DNA of 64,000 nt from Heliocidaris erythrogramma (lineage: Eukaryota; Echinodermata; Echinoidea; Camarodonta; Echinometridae), in the NCBI GenBank assembly GCA_025617745.1, contig CM046864.1:28210199-28274198 (forward strand). Reading direction: 5' to 3'. The notes below the pieces were generated by a model, which did not search any database, had not been told where the DNA came from, and saw only the letters and a list, made by a program, of their open reading frames with translations. Positions 23,700 through 34,200 of the stretch are shown one piece after another. Positions within the stretch are counted from its first letter, which is position 1; every line of letters starts with the position of its first letter. Made by a program: the position numbers and the translations under genes.

Positions 23700-23995
23700 C
23701 GTTACAGATATATCACCGCAAGGCTATGAAAATCATTGCCTTCCCATGTTACGTTTATGTGTTTTGTAGTTGTTGGGTAGTGTACACCTTTTTGTTGTAA
23801 GTATTATAGTATGCTTTCTGTGTCGGGATTGACCCTGAAGGATCTGTGGTCCATGTCAATCCCTCCACATTCTGATATTGTTTCAAATGTCCATGAATTT
23901 CTATGTGTTTTGGTATCTTCTGTGATCCATTATTCTTTGTAATGTTGTATATTTGTATTTTTATCAGTTTTGTGGAAATAAATATTAAAAAAAAA
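23700..23995 (+). mobile_element. Probable retroelement 3' end with A tail
   Basis: The sequence ends ggaaataaatatt followed by an A-rich tail (aaaaaaaaaacaaac at about 23,985-24,000). It reads like the 3' UTR of a LINE or a processed transcript. No conserved coding domain was recognised upstream. Confidence 0.35.
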
Positions 23996-24004
23996 ACAAA
24001 CAAA

Positions 24005-25000
24005 AAACGTCACATCATCACAGCATACACTTTAGTCTGCAAACATCAATTATTGCCCATTAAATAGACTAGCAAGATAAAGGGAAGTTGAAAATGATTA
24101 TTTAGCACTGATATCATAAGGTTTCGATATAAATTGGTACTTTCACTGGTCCCAAGGCATATGTTATAACGAGGTTCCACTGCCTTCCAAATCTAGGTAC
24201 ATGTATCTATTAAAGACTCTTTCCGATTCTCCCTCTTTACTGCCACTGACATACATTTACGATGAGAAATTAAAGAAAACTTCATTCTATAGAAAAGGTA
24301 ATCCATAAATGATTTTTAATTAAAGCATAATCTGATAAAAACAACAAAGCTCAGTCAGCAACCTTAAACAAATTCAATAAAGGAAGTTATTTCAAAGCAC
24401 ACCAAAATAAAAGGAGAAATGGCTAAATTTGATTTGGTATATAACGTAAAGATCTTACATAGGAGCCAAGAACATGAAGTACAGCTCAATTAAATGATAG
24501 GCCTAATTACACAACTATAACCAACGAAAAATTAAGAAAGATAGATTTATTCACAATTCAATCACTTTCAATTTTCAATTAAAATGTCACAGTAACAGTA
24601 AAAAAAGCAAACTTAAGTATGATTTCAGGTAAACAGAGTCGCCATTGTACACAATACAAACGTCAGGAACAAAAACGAAATTATTACAAATTCATAAACT
24701 TAGTGGCATCTGGCCTATACATCGTTAAGTCGTACTTCAAATCTTCACCCCCGGTAACAGTACCCAAGGGTAGGTGCACACACTCTCACACCCGCGGCTC
24801 CCAGACACCCCCCCCCCCCCCCCCCATACATACACATACCAAAGCTATAAACGCAATCACAACCACACATAGCGTGCAACTATTTACTGTAGCAATTCCT
24901 CTTTTACTTTCTCTTCGACTTTTTTCCCTTTCTCTCTCTCTTCTTTCCTGTATGTGGAATGATGCGTGTGTGCGTGTGTGTGTTAATGTAAGTAATTATT
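24005..25000. other. Intergenic stretch with no recognised gene
   Basis: The stretch includes a C run of about 18 near 24,806-24,823 and a CA/TC-rich low-complexity part at 24,775-24,985. The open frame there is low complexity. Confidence 0.4.
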
Positions 25001-25002
25001 AA

Positions 25003-25263
25003 AGTGACAGTAAACTAAGCTTTTAATTAGCGCGACCTATTAACAGAATTTTCCCACCAAGACCCATTCTAGGTTGTAGAAGCCTAGAATAAATGCAGCC
25101 AATTTTCTACATTTGCCAAGTCACAAATAATAGTTTGAAAATATGAAATGTGCCTATTATTCAAACAACTTGTTTGTCAAAATTCAAAATAAAATTCATT
25201 TAATCTTGGTTAAGCAATCACTGTAAGATGGCGCTGTTCAAGGTCTTCCAGTTTAATGCCACT
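25003..25263. mobile_element. TTAA-flanked MITE (family T1)
   Basis: TTAA at 24,999-25,002 and 25,264-25,267 flank ends AGTGACAGTAAAC and, in reverse complement, AGTGGCATTAAAC. Short imperfect inverted ends plus TTAA duplication are typical of piggyBac-like targeting. A partial second copy begins after TTAA at 48,000-48,003. Confidence 0.65.
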
Positions 25264-25368
25264 TTAATGTATTAATGATTAATTTAGGTGGGAAAAGTAC
25301 AACAGGATAAATCGTTAAGGAAGAGAATCCAAAATTTCAAAAAGGTCATTAAAGTCCGACTTTCCATT

Positions 25369-25610
25369 CTAAATGAAATGTTCTCCTTTGGAAACCCTTT
25401 CCTTCATCTTAATTATTTCGGTTTCACCAAAGTGAATGAAATCTACACATGACCAGAAATTAACTTTATCTTTAATAGGAGCTTTAAGTCTAACAAACTC
25501 GAAGGTTTTATTTTGAAATTTGCATATAATCATATAATACTTTAAAGCAAGAAAAGTGTATATTAGAAATATGTCACCCTCAATACCGAACATTTCTCAA
25601 AAGGGGAAAC
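25369..25610 (-). mobile_element. LINE C-terminal fragment (copy A)
   Basis: The minus-strand frame contains FGIEGDIFLIYTFLALKYY and then ICKFQNK, a pattern seen at the extreme C-terminus of many non-LTR reverse-transcriptase ORFs. The duplicated counterpart is at 31,539-31,772. Confidence 0.5.
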
Positions 25611-26112
25611 AGTAGGATGTGAATGTGCTTTTTGGTTTAGAATCAATGAAACAAGTTCATCCCAATCGGTTTACTAGTGTATTGGGCTCGTTGGTTATTT
25701 TCAGCAAGATTTAGACCATCTGTTACAATGTGGATGATTCCCGAACGGCCTGATACACATTATTTCCTATGTATGACATAATATCTACTCAGAAGAAAAT
25801 TGTTTTCGCCAATGCAATTAACAACATTCTGCATTTATAAAAAGGACAAAGTACAGCGCCTCATATATGTCCAATCTTTATTAAGTGCTTTAACACAAAT
25901 ACATTATTACCCTGGTGGTCGGATTCAGGCATGCCCGCACACATTATGCTCCCTATAGGAGCATTCCAACCAGGGGCTTTTTTTAAAGACACTTTCACTG
26001 TTAAAACCACAGTGAATTTCGCATTCTACCAGGAACCCATTTAACATCTGGTTCGAAAGAAGCAGGCTGATAAAAAAATCTTGCTTATGGATACAAGTGC
26101 AGTGCTGGACGC

Positions 26113-26477
26113 TAATATTTTTTTCCCACGAACTTTTTGTCCCTGTCCTCCCTGGCGCATGCGCACCTGATCCTTTCCGATCTAAATCAAATTCGCAATC
26201 ATAGGGTTTATTCCGTAAGCGATATAATGACGGTTGCTCCCAGCGTCTTGCTGTGGCGAGATGCGTTAGCCCTCGGGCATTTAAACTGAGGTATGTGGGT
26301 TCGACTCTCAGTTTGGACATTACAAAAATAACGTTTTGTATTTATTATTATTACTAAAAGAAGGATGAAACTTTGAAACCCCATACCACTCCAACTCCAA
26401 GCATTGTAGGGCTATTTCAAAGTTGCACATGCGTCAAGGACGATAGTGACAAAAAGTTCGTCGGAAAAAAAATTCGC
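26113..26477. mobile_element. TIR element with tRNA-like interior (copy A)
   Basis: Inverted ends of about 45 bp: ttttcccacgaactttttgt at the left faces acaaaaagttcgtcgg at the right, continuing to gcgcatgcgc versus acatgcgtc. Within it 26,248-26,320 looks tRNA-derived (gggttcgactctcagt). A second tRNA-like block on the minus strand (ggctcgaacccacgacc) starts just outside at about 26,480-26,535. Copy B is at 41,048-41,404. Confidence 0.55.
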
Positions 26478-26952
26478 GGGGCTCGAACCCACGACCTTCG
26501 CGTCTCAAGTCAAGTGTTTAAACCACATAGCTAGTATTTAAATTAATGTATTCCTAGTAACGGTATAAATAGGTCGCAAATTAAACATGTAATAATTACA
26601 GAATGTTTACATTCGAAAATGAGATCCGTCGGGCTTCTACGTTTCTCATTCATTATGTTTAACTGCAATATGTGCAATATAGAGACAGTGGTTAGACTCA
26701 CCCGACACTATGCTTATTTTTCAGAGCAACATAGACAATAGGGCGACTTCCCTTTCACTGTGCTTATCTTTAAGTGCATCATAGACACTGGTTCGACCAC
26801 ATCATTACGGCGACTTTCCTTTCACTGTGGTTATCTTTAAGTGCATCAAAGACCCTAGATCGACCCCCATCATTGTGCTTATCTGTAAGTACATCATATA
26901 CCCTGGTTCGACCCCCCCCCCCCCCCCCCCCCAAGTATGCTTATCTGTAAGC

Positions 26953-27078
26953 AGGGGCCTGAGAGCCGGGGTGCGGGGGTGCTGTAGCTAAAAAGTAGTA
27001 AGAGACACTAAAATGCTGAGGACCTTTTTTTTTTGGCTCACAGCACCCCCAGTAACAAAATCGTTCCCAGGCCCCTGT
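26953..27078. mobile_element. Foldback element GGGGCCTG family (copy A)
   Basis: Ends are inverted: ggggcctgagagccgggg at the left and gttcccaggccc at the right, with facing blocks ggtgctgtagcta and ctcacagcaccccc. Other copies are at 41,868-42,048 and, inverted and larger, at 60,258-60,487. A C run of about 26 precedes it at 26,906-26,932. Confidence 0.6.
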
Positions 27079-27354
27079 CTGTAAGTGCACCGTAGAAACT
27101 GGTTCGACCTCGATCATTGTGTTTATTTTAAAATACAACATTATACAGGCCCTCCGTTGGCGAGCAGATTTCCGCTTAAAAAAAAGAGAGATAAATAACA
27201 AAAAAATGGGGGCGGGGGGGGGGGGGGAGATGATGGAAAGGAAAATAACGTGATGAAATATCGGTCTTTCCGTAGTATATGTTCGGGCCTCACATTTGAC
27301 CCACCTCCTGTCAAAATAATGCTGACTACGCTCATGACCATACCCTTGTATGGG

Positions 27355-27560
27355 CAGCGGTGTTGTGGATCAGTAGATAAGTCCCCGGACTGTGAACCAC
27401 GAGGTCCGGGGTTCGAATCCCACCGCAGCACTAGCGTCCTTTGGCAAGACGTTAATCTACATTTGCCACTCACCAACCAGGTGTTAAATGGGGTAACCGG
27501 TAGGATGTGAAAGTTCATGTCGTTTGCTTAGCAATGAGAGCGTCACTGTATTAATGGTAG
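27355..27560 (+). repeat. tRNA-derived SINE (copy A)
   Basis: The head reads tggatcagtagataagtccc with the box-B type ggggttcgaatccc. It is followed by the body block cctttggcaagacgttaatc and caggtgttaaatgggg shared with the SINE at 30,869. Duplicated at 42,305-42,500. Confidence 0.65.
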
Positions 27561-28539
27561 GAAACGTGCGTAGATAAACGATCATTATTTTTCATAATTA
27601 GATTAGTTAGATGGTTATAGATATTTTGCTATACTAAGCACGACTTTATTAGGCAATTCTGCTTAATAGGTAAAAACAGTTTAGAAGAAAAATAAAACTA
27701 TTAACCATCATGGTATTCGTTGCTATCATCGATCATTAGCCATTATCTATAACAACATCTAAGGATTGAACTTTATTTTCAGGAGTCTATAATCCCCCAT
27801 CCTACCATCTCCCCGTTCGTAGAAATTGGGGCTCATTGATGAACCATTATCCAAAACACCGGATTAGGGTACATACAGGTAATATGATGTTGTTATAACA
27901 TGGAGCTTTAGATCAACTCTCCTCATCATCATGCTGGTCCCCACCCCAACCATGCACCCCTACCGCTCCACCAATCTACCCCTCTCACCAGGCTATCACT
28001 CTCTCACTCATCAACTTTTGCTGTGTTCTCGTGTTGAATCGTTTTTTGTTTGATTCTATGTTTGTTTTGCTTGATTCTTATAAAAAAAATAAAGACGCTA
28101 AAATGTAGTAAGGGAATCATTTATGAATCCCTTGACCTCTCTCCACTCATGTTTAATTTATTCACGTCATATTCAAAATTATATCTACGATCTGCCTCAC
28201 TAACTAGGCCTAGGCTAATGCAAATAAGAAACTATTGAATATTGAATATTGGGAGATAAGAGGGCGCGGGGAAAAAATAAGTTAGAAGTATCAAGTAGAT
28301 CAGATCCTCCCATCATAATGTTTGCTCACACCTGCTCTGTCACTCCATCCCTCTTACTCTCTCTTTTTCAACTCTCCCCTCTCTCACATTCTCTCTCCGA
28401 TTTCGATTTCGATATTCGGGACGGATTGACCAATTTGATCACGTGACCAATCTCTTTAAAATACAAAACCTCATGGTTATGGGGACCTCCCAGCTCACCG
28501 ACAAAACATAGAAATGGATATTGTTGGGAAATGTAGAAA

Positions 28540-29400
28540 GGCAACTGGATGAGAGAAAGAAAATGAATACAATACAACAGGTACTATACAGGTAGATAGC
28601 AAAGAACATGGAAAAATCAAAGAAACACGTAAGGAAATAGCGATAATTGAGAAATACATAAGGAAGGATAAAAAGATAAATAAGAAGGGGTATAAACACA
28701 CATCAACGGCATAATGATAAAGGGACATAAGAAAACACAAAGAAATCTACAAAGAAAGATAAAAAAGGAGAGAAGGAAAATAGACAGAGTAGGAGAGACG
28801 GAAAGAAAAAAACAAAGAAAATGAAATGCATAAGCAAAGAAAGAAATAATGAGAGGGAAAACAAATATATGAATAGGAAATTAAGTGTAAAAACCGAAAA
28901 AGAGAGAAAGAAAATAGGAAATATTGGAAAGAAATACGGAAAATACGAAGAGAAATTGTATGCAACATGACACTTTATAATCATCAAGCAGAACAAACGT
29001 ACCTCAAAACAACATACGATTTAACACGAGAACGCAAAAGGAGTTGAGTGAGTGAGATGGATAAGATAGACAGAGAGAGAGATAGAGATTTGATGATTGA
29101 GAAGGACGGGGTGAGGAGAAGAGAGTTGCGAAAAAGAAAGAACAGGAGAGAGATATGGCGGCGGGAATAGTTTAGAAACAGCGGTAATAAGAAAGTGATA
29201 GTGGTAAGATGGGTTGTTGAGAGCCAGAAAGTGAGAGCGAGAGAGAGAAATAGAGATCTGATGATTGCAAAGGACGAGACGATGAGAAGAAAGTTGGAAA
29301 AGAGAAAGGAAAAAAAAAGAGGGCGAGAAAAGTTTAGAGAGGTAATGAGAAAGTGAGAGTGGTAAGATTTTGAGCGAGGGAGGGAGAGAGAACGATATAT
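28540..29400. repeat. Purine-rich (GA) strand-asymmetric tract
   Basis: For about 850 bp the + strand is overwhelmingly A and G (gaaagaaa, gagagaga types). This produces spurious S/F/L-rich frames on the minus strand. The same tract is in copy B (43,460-44,340) and partly at 45,640-45,850. Confidence 0.8.
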
Positions 29401-29520
29401 ATACCCATATATACATGTATATATATATATGATGACGAATATAAATGACGGGGTGAGGAGGAGAGAGTTGGGATAGAGAAAAGATATATATATATATAAG
29501 ATATAAGATATATATATTTA

Positions 29521-29668
29521 ACTCTAAAGGCTACATTAGCTGGACAGATTTTGTCTTATTTCTATGCTCAACTGTCCAGCTAATGTACCAACTGTCCCAC
29601 TAATGTAGGGGGCGCTATTATGACCGAATAAACCGCATTGTTGTGTGTCCTCCTAATGTACCCTTTAG

Positions 29669-29672
<4 letters not shown>
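29521..29672. mobile_element. MITE with CTAAAGG ends
   Basis: The left end actctaaaggctacattag faces the right end ctaatgtaccctttagtc. A second internal pair, agctggacag and ctgtccagct, lies inside. It sits in TA repeats, so the target duplication is presumably TA but cannot be resolved. Confidence 0.65.
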
Positions 29673-29700
<28 letters not shown>

Positions 29701-29705
<5 letters not shown>

Positions 29706-29849
29706 AAAGTAAGATAAAGTTCACTCCGAGAATAAAGACATAGTAGATATTCGTAGGTTTGCTTCAACAAGCGCTTTCGTTTAATTCTTCAGGTGGAATA
29801 TATCTACTATGTCTTTATTCTCGGTGTGAGCTTTATCTTACTTTAAATT
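29701..29849. mobile_element. Palindromic MITE (AATTTAAAGTAAG family)
   Basis: Arms of about 50 bp begin aatttaaagtaagataaag and end ctttatcttactttaaatt with the inner block gaataaagacatagtaga. The loop includes acaagcgctttcgttt, which recurs alone at 30,012-30,050. A collapsed copy is at 63,952-64,000, also beside TA repeats. Confidence 0.75.
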
Positions 29850-30177
29850 ATTTTTTTCTATACGTTCTCCCATCTATATTTCTTTACAACTATATATATA
29901 TATATATATATATTCAATGAAAGGTAAAATGGTGTGAACGTGTTGAGAAGTATAAAATAAATAGGTAACACGGAGAGAAAATACACAGAGTGAGCAGAGA
30001 TGATTTTTCCACAAGCGCTTTCGTTTATTCTTCAGGTGGAATATAAGATTTTGTTTCTCTGCTTAGATATATATATATATATACAAGGTATATAATGACA
30101 TTAGACATACCAGAATACATGTATTATACAAAATGGACATGGCGTAAGTACATTCAATCAAAGGGAGTGCGCTTTTG

Positions 30178-30292
30178 TTTAAAAAAAGCGCCCTATTCAT
30201 ATACTATTCATATACTATTCATATACTCCAATTCCAATACTACAAAAGAGTCTCACAATTGGAGTATATGAATAGGGCGCTTTTTTTGAACT
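30178..30292. mobile_element. Hairpin element with triplicated ATTCATATACT
   Basis: The arms aaaaagcgccctattcatat and atatgaatagggcgcttttt face each other. The left arm contains three tandem attcatatact units. No coding. Confidence 0.6.
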
Positions 30293-30345
30293 GCGATTAA
30301 AATCAATTTTAATGTGGGATTAGGACAGCAAAATTAAAATCCTAC

Positions 30346-30391
30346 CTTCTGTAAGCTTTTCCAACTCTATGCCATCAGAGTCTCCCAAACC
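30346..30391 (-). CDS. Candidate isolated 46-nt minus-strand exon
   Basis: On the minus strand a long pyrimidine tract (aaccttctctttaactc) and acceptor actgtcag precede 46 nt. These encode a stretch like GLGDSDGIELEKL and end AGAAG|gtagga. Splice signals are good on both sides, but no partner exon was found and no family is recognised. It could belong to an unrecognised minus-strand gene or be chance. Confidence 0.25.
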
Positions 30392-30868
30392 CTGACAGTA
30401 AGAGTTAAAGAGAAGGTTGAGCTCGGGTAAAGGTGAAATGAGTTTGTAAATTCTAATTCTTTTTCTTCTATGATTATAATAGCACAAAATATCCATTAAA
30501 AAAACATCTGAAGTCCTTTTATATAATGTGTATAATATAAAGTGTGCATAATGACTAAGAATAAAATACATGTATATTTGAATCACAGTCTGATGGAATG
30601 ATGCCACATGCTGGAATAGTTCCATGTACAGGCCACATCTGTGTCCAGGGGTTTACATTGTTTTTGTTGTTTTTTAAAATAATTTATTGATCAAATTTAC
30701 CAAAGGAATTGCACAAGCCGCATAAATATTTACAAGATTGAAACGAGCGGCATCATATGTATACAGCAGTTAAAAATATGGGGGGATTAAAAATCCATTG
30801 TCCACTTTTTTGTGAATGTAAAGACAGTTTACTTTTTTACCCATATCCAATACACTTAAAGGAGGTAG

Positions 30869-31227
30869 AGGTGTCGTGGTCTAGTGGATTATGTCACTGG
30901 ACTGTGGATCACATGGTTCGCAGTTCGAGTCCCGCCGCGCCATTAATGTCCTTTGGCAAGACATTAATCTACCTTTGCCACTCTCCACCCAGGTGTTAAA
31001 TGGGTACCCGGTAGGATGCGAATGTTACTGTGACTGGAATAGTATATGTGCGCCTGTAAAATGGCAGCCAGACTGGAATGCTCCCTTGTGGAGTGGAGAA
31101 TGTGCACTATAAGCGCAGAATCGTAATAGGATCCTATAACCGGGGTAATAATACACTGTAAAGCGCTTTGAGCAGTTAGTAACTGGAAAGGCGCAATATA
31201 AATGCAGATTATTATTATTATTATTAA
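30869..31227 (+). repeat. tRNA-derived SINE, full-length-looking
   Basis: The head gtgtcgtggtctagtgg (box A) and cgcagttcgagtcccgcc (box B) resemble a tRNA. The body has ccaggtgttaaatgggtacc, and the tail aagcgctttgagcagttag runs into an att repeat. This is the most complete example of the SINE family in the window. Confidence 0.75.
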
Positions 31228-31235
31228 TGTTATTG

Positions 31236-31545
31236 AAGGGAAGATTGAGTTCTGGGTAAGGTAGAACATAATTTGTGAGCTTTCTCATTCTTTTTTATGT
31301 CAGTTTGGAAGAACATCGTAGTATAAATTTTCCCTGAAAATAATTGCTCCTCAGATGTCTAACATTTTGGTACATTGTGTGTGCAGTCCCATATACCAAT
31401 TACTTTGTGCAGTGCATGTGATTTTCCGCGAGAATGGGTAAATTTTTTATCATTTTGATTATCCCAAAACCTCACAGTATACACCAATTCTTATGTAGAC
31501 AATGATCAACCTTTCCCAGTTGCTTTGATAAATTTCTTTCACAAT
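31236..31545. repeat. Dispersed repeat shared with 55,620-56,005
   Basis: Shared blocks include ttgagttctggg, aataatttgtgag, cacagtatacac-type text and atggtcaacctttccca/atgatcaacctttccca. The shared part ends at gaccagaa, where the LINE-like tail of copy B begins, so it may be part of the same retroelement family. Confidence 0.5.
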
Positions 31546-31772
31546 GTAATCGCATGACCAGAATTCAACTTTATCTTTTTAATAGGAGCTTTAAGTCTAA
31601 CAAACTCGGAGGTTTTATTTTGAAATTTGCATATAATCAAATAATATTTTAAAGCAAGAAAAATGTATACTAGAAACATGTCACCCTCAATACCGAACAT
31701 TTTCTCAAAAGGGGAAAAAGTAAGATGTGAATGTGCTTTTTGGTTTGGAATCAATGAAACAAGTTCATCCAA
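31539..31772 (-). mobile_element. LINE C-terminal fragment (copy B)
   Basis: Minus-strand frame with FSPFEKMFGIEGD then LALKYYLIICKFQNK. This is the duplicate of the 25,369-25,610 fragment and extends further upstream in the LINE frame. Confidence 0.5.
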
Positions 31773-32127
31773 GTCGGTTTACTAGTGTATTGGGCTCGTT
31801 TGTTATTTTCAGCAAGATTTAGACCATCTGTTACAATGTGGATGATTCCGGAACGGCCTGATACACATCATTTCCTATGTATGACATAATATCTACTCAG
31901 AAGAAAATTGTTTTCGCCAATGCAATTAACAACATTCTGCATTTATAAAAAGGACAAAGTACAGCGCCTCATATATGTTCAATCTTTATTAAGTGCTTTA
32001 ACACAAATACATTATTACCCTTGGTGGTCGGATTCAGGCATGCCCACACACATTATGCTCCCTATAGGGAGGCACTTTCACTGTTAAAACCACAGTGAAT
32101 TTCGCATTCTACCAGGAATCCATTTAA
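31552..32127 (+). repeat. Segmental duplication copy B, left part
   Basis: Matches 25,440-26,045 with a short deletion. It stops at catttaa, exactly where the foldback element is inserted. The uninterrupted sequence in copy A reads catttaacatctgg. Confidence 0.85.
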
Positions 32128-32463
32128 AGGGCATATGGAAAGCAAGTACATGTTGATCTTTGATGATGTGTATTGTTCTGTACATCAACAAATTTACAAC
32201 CATTTGATCTGAATATGTGTCATATATTTTTAAATATTTTTTGTAATCATTTTATTTTACCTGCTAAGCCCCGCCCTAAAAAATCCTTTGGAGTCGAGTG
32301 TGTTCATATCATGACATCATCAGTCAATCATCAGTCACCTAAAACAAGCTAAACAATAGACACTGGTATGTACCTATCCCCCAGTTTAGCACCTGCTCAC
32401 AATAGCATCGCATGTTTTCATACAATACAAACTCATAAACTCTCAATCACAAAAAAGTCAACA

Positions 32464-33934
32464 TAAAAGTTACATTGACTTTGTTAAATCTACGGGCTAT
32501 TTAGCCACCCAATAAATTACCAGGAACAAATTCAGTATAATTGGTATGTCTTTATTATAATTACATAAAGTACTTCTGGAAGTTATATAATTCGAAAGTA
32601 TATACTTAATGAGTTTCTCAATGAAATAAAATATAATTAAGGAAACATCCGACAGTTCATTACAGTTCAAAGTCTATCAATGGATGAATTGAAGAAAAAC
32701 GTATTACATAACGTGATGCTGTGAAAGATGGTCTGTCGAAGGACGACTAACTAAAAGAAATATGTCGCGACGACACTCGGTCGGTGTAGACTACCAGTGC
32801 AGACGTGAAGAAATGGGAAGGAAGACCTCTTGGTGAGAAATGAGCTGTCTAAACCGTAACCCTGAAGATATGTCTCTGTCTAGACCCGAAGAAACCCGAA
32901 GTCGCTTGAAGGGACGTGATCATGATGGTGAACAGGACCGCGAAGAAGTGATAACCATGAATATGGCCCTGCCCAGTTCCATGACATCGACGATACTGAC
33001 AACGAAGGGGACGACCATGGGGACGACCCTGGAGTAACCGCCGTCTAAAGAGAATGACCATTCCAAAACTATATGGCCTACCATATACACTTCAAATTCA
33101 AATGTATTAAACTGATACTTTTGATAATTTCCTTCTAATTCAAATGTCTTTCATTAAAATTACCCTATAATAAACACCAATAGTTATTATATCTATGTCA
33201 GCACTTCAACCTGTGCTGTGAGCCATTACCTACTATACTGACTTTAATATAGCTGCAAATAATCTAATATGATCAGTACATTAAACTGCCTGTTATAATT
33301 CAATGACATTGAATAATTAATATATGACATTACAAATGGAAAGTGATTGAAAATACTTGTAGGAAAACTAATACAATTGTCATTTGGTATTGGAAGGGTG
33401 ATATAAAATAATTATCACTTATGCAAAAGAACTTACAATTCGGCCTTGAGGAGAGAGAACCTCAACCTGGCACTGAAACGGCTGCTGCTGGCTGCCCCTA
33501 TAGTGCTGGCTGCTAACAGTAAAGCTGCGGCGGCTGCTGGCCGCGCCTACTCATGCCGGCTGTAAAACCTGCTGCAGAGACAGAACCCTCAATATGGTCC
33601 TACTCGTCTGGCAACTAAATCAAGACTGCCCTGAGCCTTGCTACCTTGCTTACACACCCAGTGAAAGTATTCAAATGGTACAAAGTACAATAGACACAAC
33701 AGCTGTCCATAAAGACTATACACATTCCAAACCTATAGATTGCCTGGCTAGGCTATTAGGAAATAATACAGGTTGTTTGCTTGCCTGGTTATACTAAACA
33801 AAGGCTACAACTATGCTCACTCTGCACATCAAAGAAAGCAATCTGAGGATGACTTCAGTCCATCAGGTTGCCTATTAACAAAACCCCTACTGTATTATGT
33901 ACTAATTTTCCACACCTGGGATAAAATTCTTACA
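32464..33934 (-). repeat. Left LTR (3' LTR of the element)
   Basis: Length is 1,471 bp, co-linear with 39,135-40,605 at a fixed offset of 6,671. In element orientation it starts TGTAAGAATTTT. Its outer end reads cataaaag where the other LTR has tgtaaaag, so the terminal CA expected on the minus strand is altered here. A CTG-rich patch lies at 33,478-33,560. Confidence 0.9.
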
Positions 33935-33950
33935 ATGGCCCCCCGTTTTC
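33935..33950 (-). promoter_or_regulatory. Polypurine tract for plus-strand priming
   Basis: On the minus strand GAAAACGGGGGGCCAT directly abuts the TGTAAG start of the 3' LTR. Position and composition are those of a retroelement PPT. Confidence 0.8.
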
Positions 33951-34200
33951 AAGAAAATATTTCATATTTTCTGCAAAAATATGAAAGAATTTTATACTAT
34001 CTAAAACAAAACTAAACTATCAATGTACCAATTTTAAAACCAGGAACCATAATATAAGGATTAATTTAAGTGTCTCGTCTGTTCTGTTTTTTTTTTCGAA
34101 AAAAAAAAACAAAAAAAAAAAACCGTATTAAAGCTACTTCCTTGAGTTTTAATACTTGTTTCTTACTTCTTCAAAAAGATAATATTCTGGGTTTTATACC

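Larger units (their letters stand above)
25440..29365 (+). repeat. Segmental duplication, copy A
   Basis: About 3.9 kb repeated in direct orientation at 31,552-32,127 plus 40,974-44,282. The two copies carry the same LINE tail, TIR element, GGGGCCTG element, SINE and purine-rich tract in the same order. That shows duplication of a block and not independent insertions. Small indels distinguish them, for example 25,950-25,990 versus 32,060-32,075. Confidence 0.85.
29401..30085. repeat. TA microsatellites hosting small elements
   Basis: TA runs lie at about 29,401-29,500, 29,671-29,700, 29,889-29,912 and 30,066-30,082. Palindromic elements are inserted between them. Confidence 0.8.

Noticed and set aside
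26248-26320. Possible functional tRNA gene
   Set aside because: The block has a box-B-like segment but the acceptor stem does not pair convincingly and it lies in a duplicated mobile element; treated as tRNA-derived.
28439-29416. Several S/F/L-rich minus-strand frames resembling membrane proteins
   Set aside because: They come from the purine-rich tract read on the pyrimidine strand; the same frames recur in copy B (43,362-43,920).
32840-33061. Short frames inside the left LTR, repeated at 39,511-39,732 in the right LTR
   Set aside because: They are conserved only because the LTRs are copies, and their products resemble nothing.
33935-34200. Possible envelope-like gene downstream of pol
   Set aside because: Only about 266 bp separate the pol stop from the 3' LTR, with no frame.
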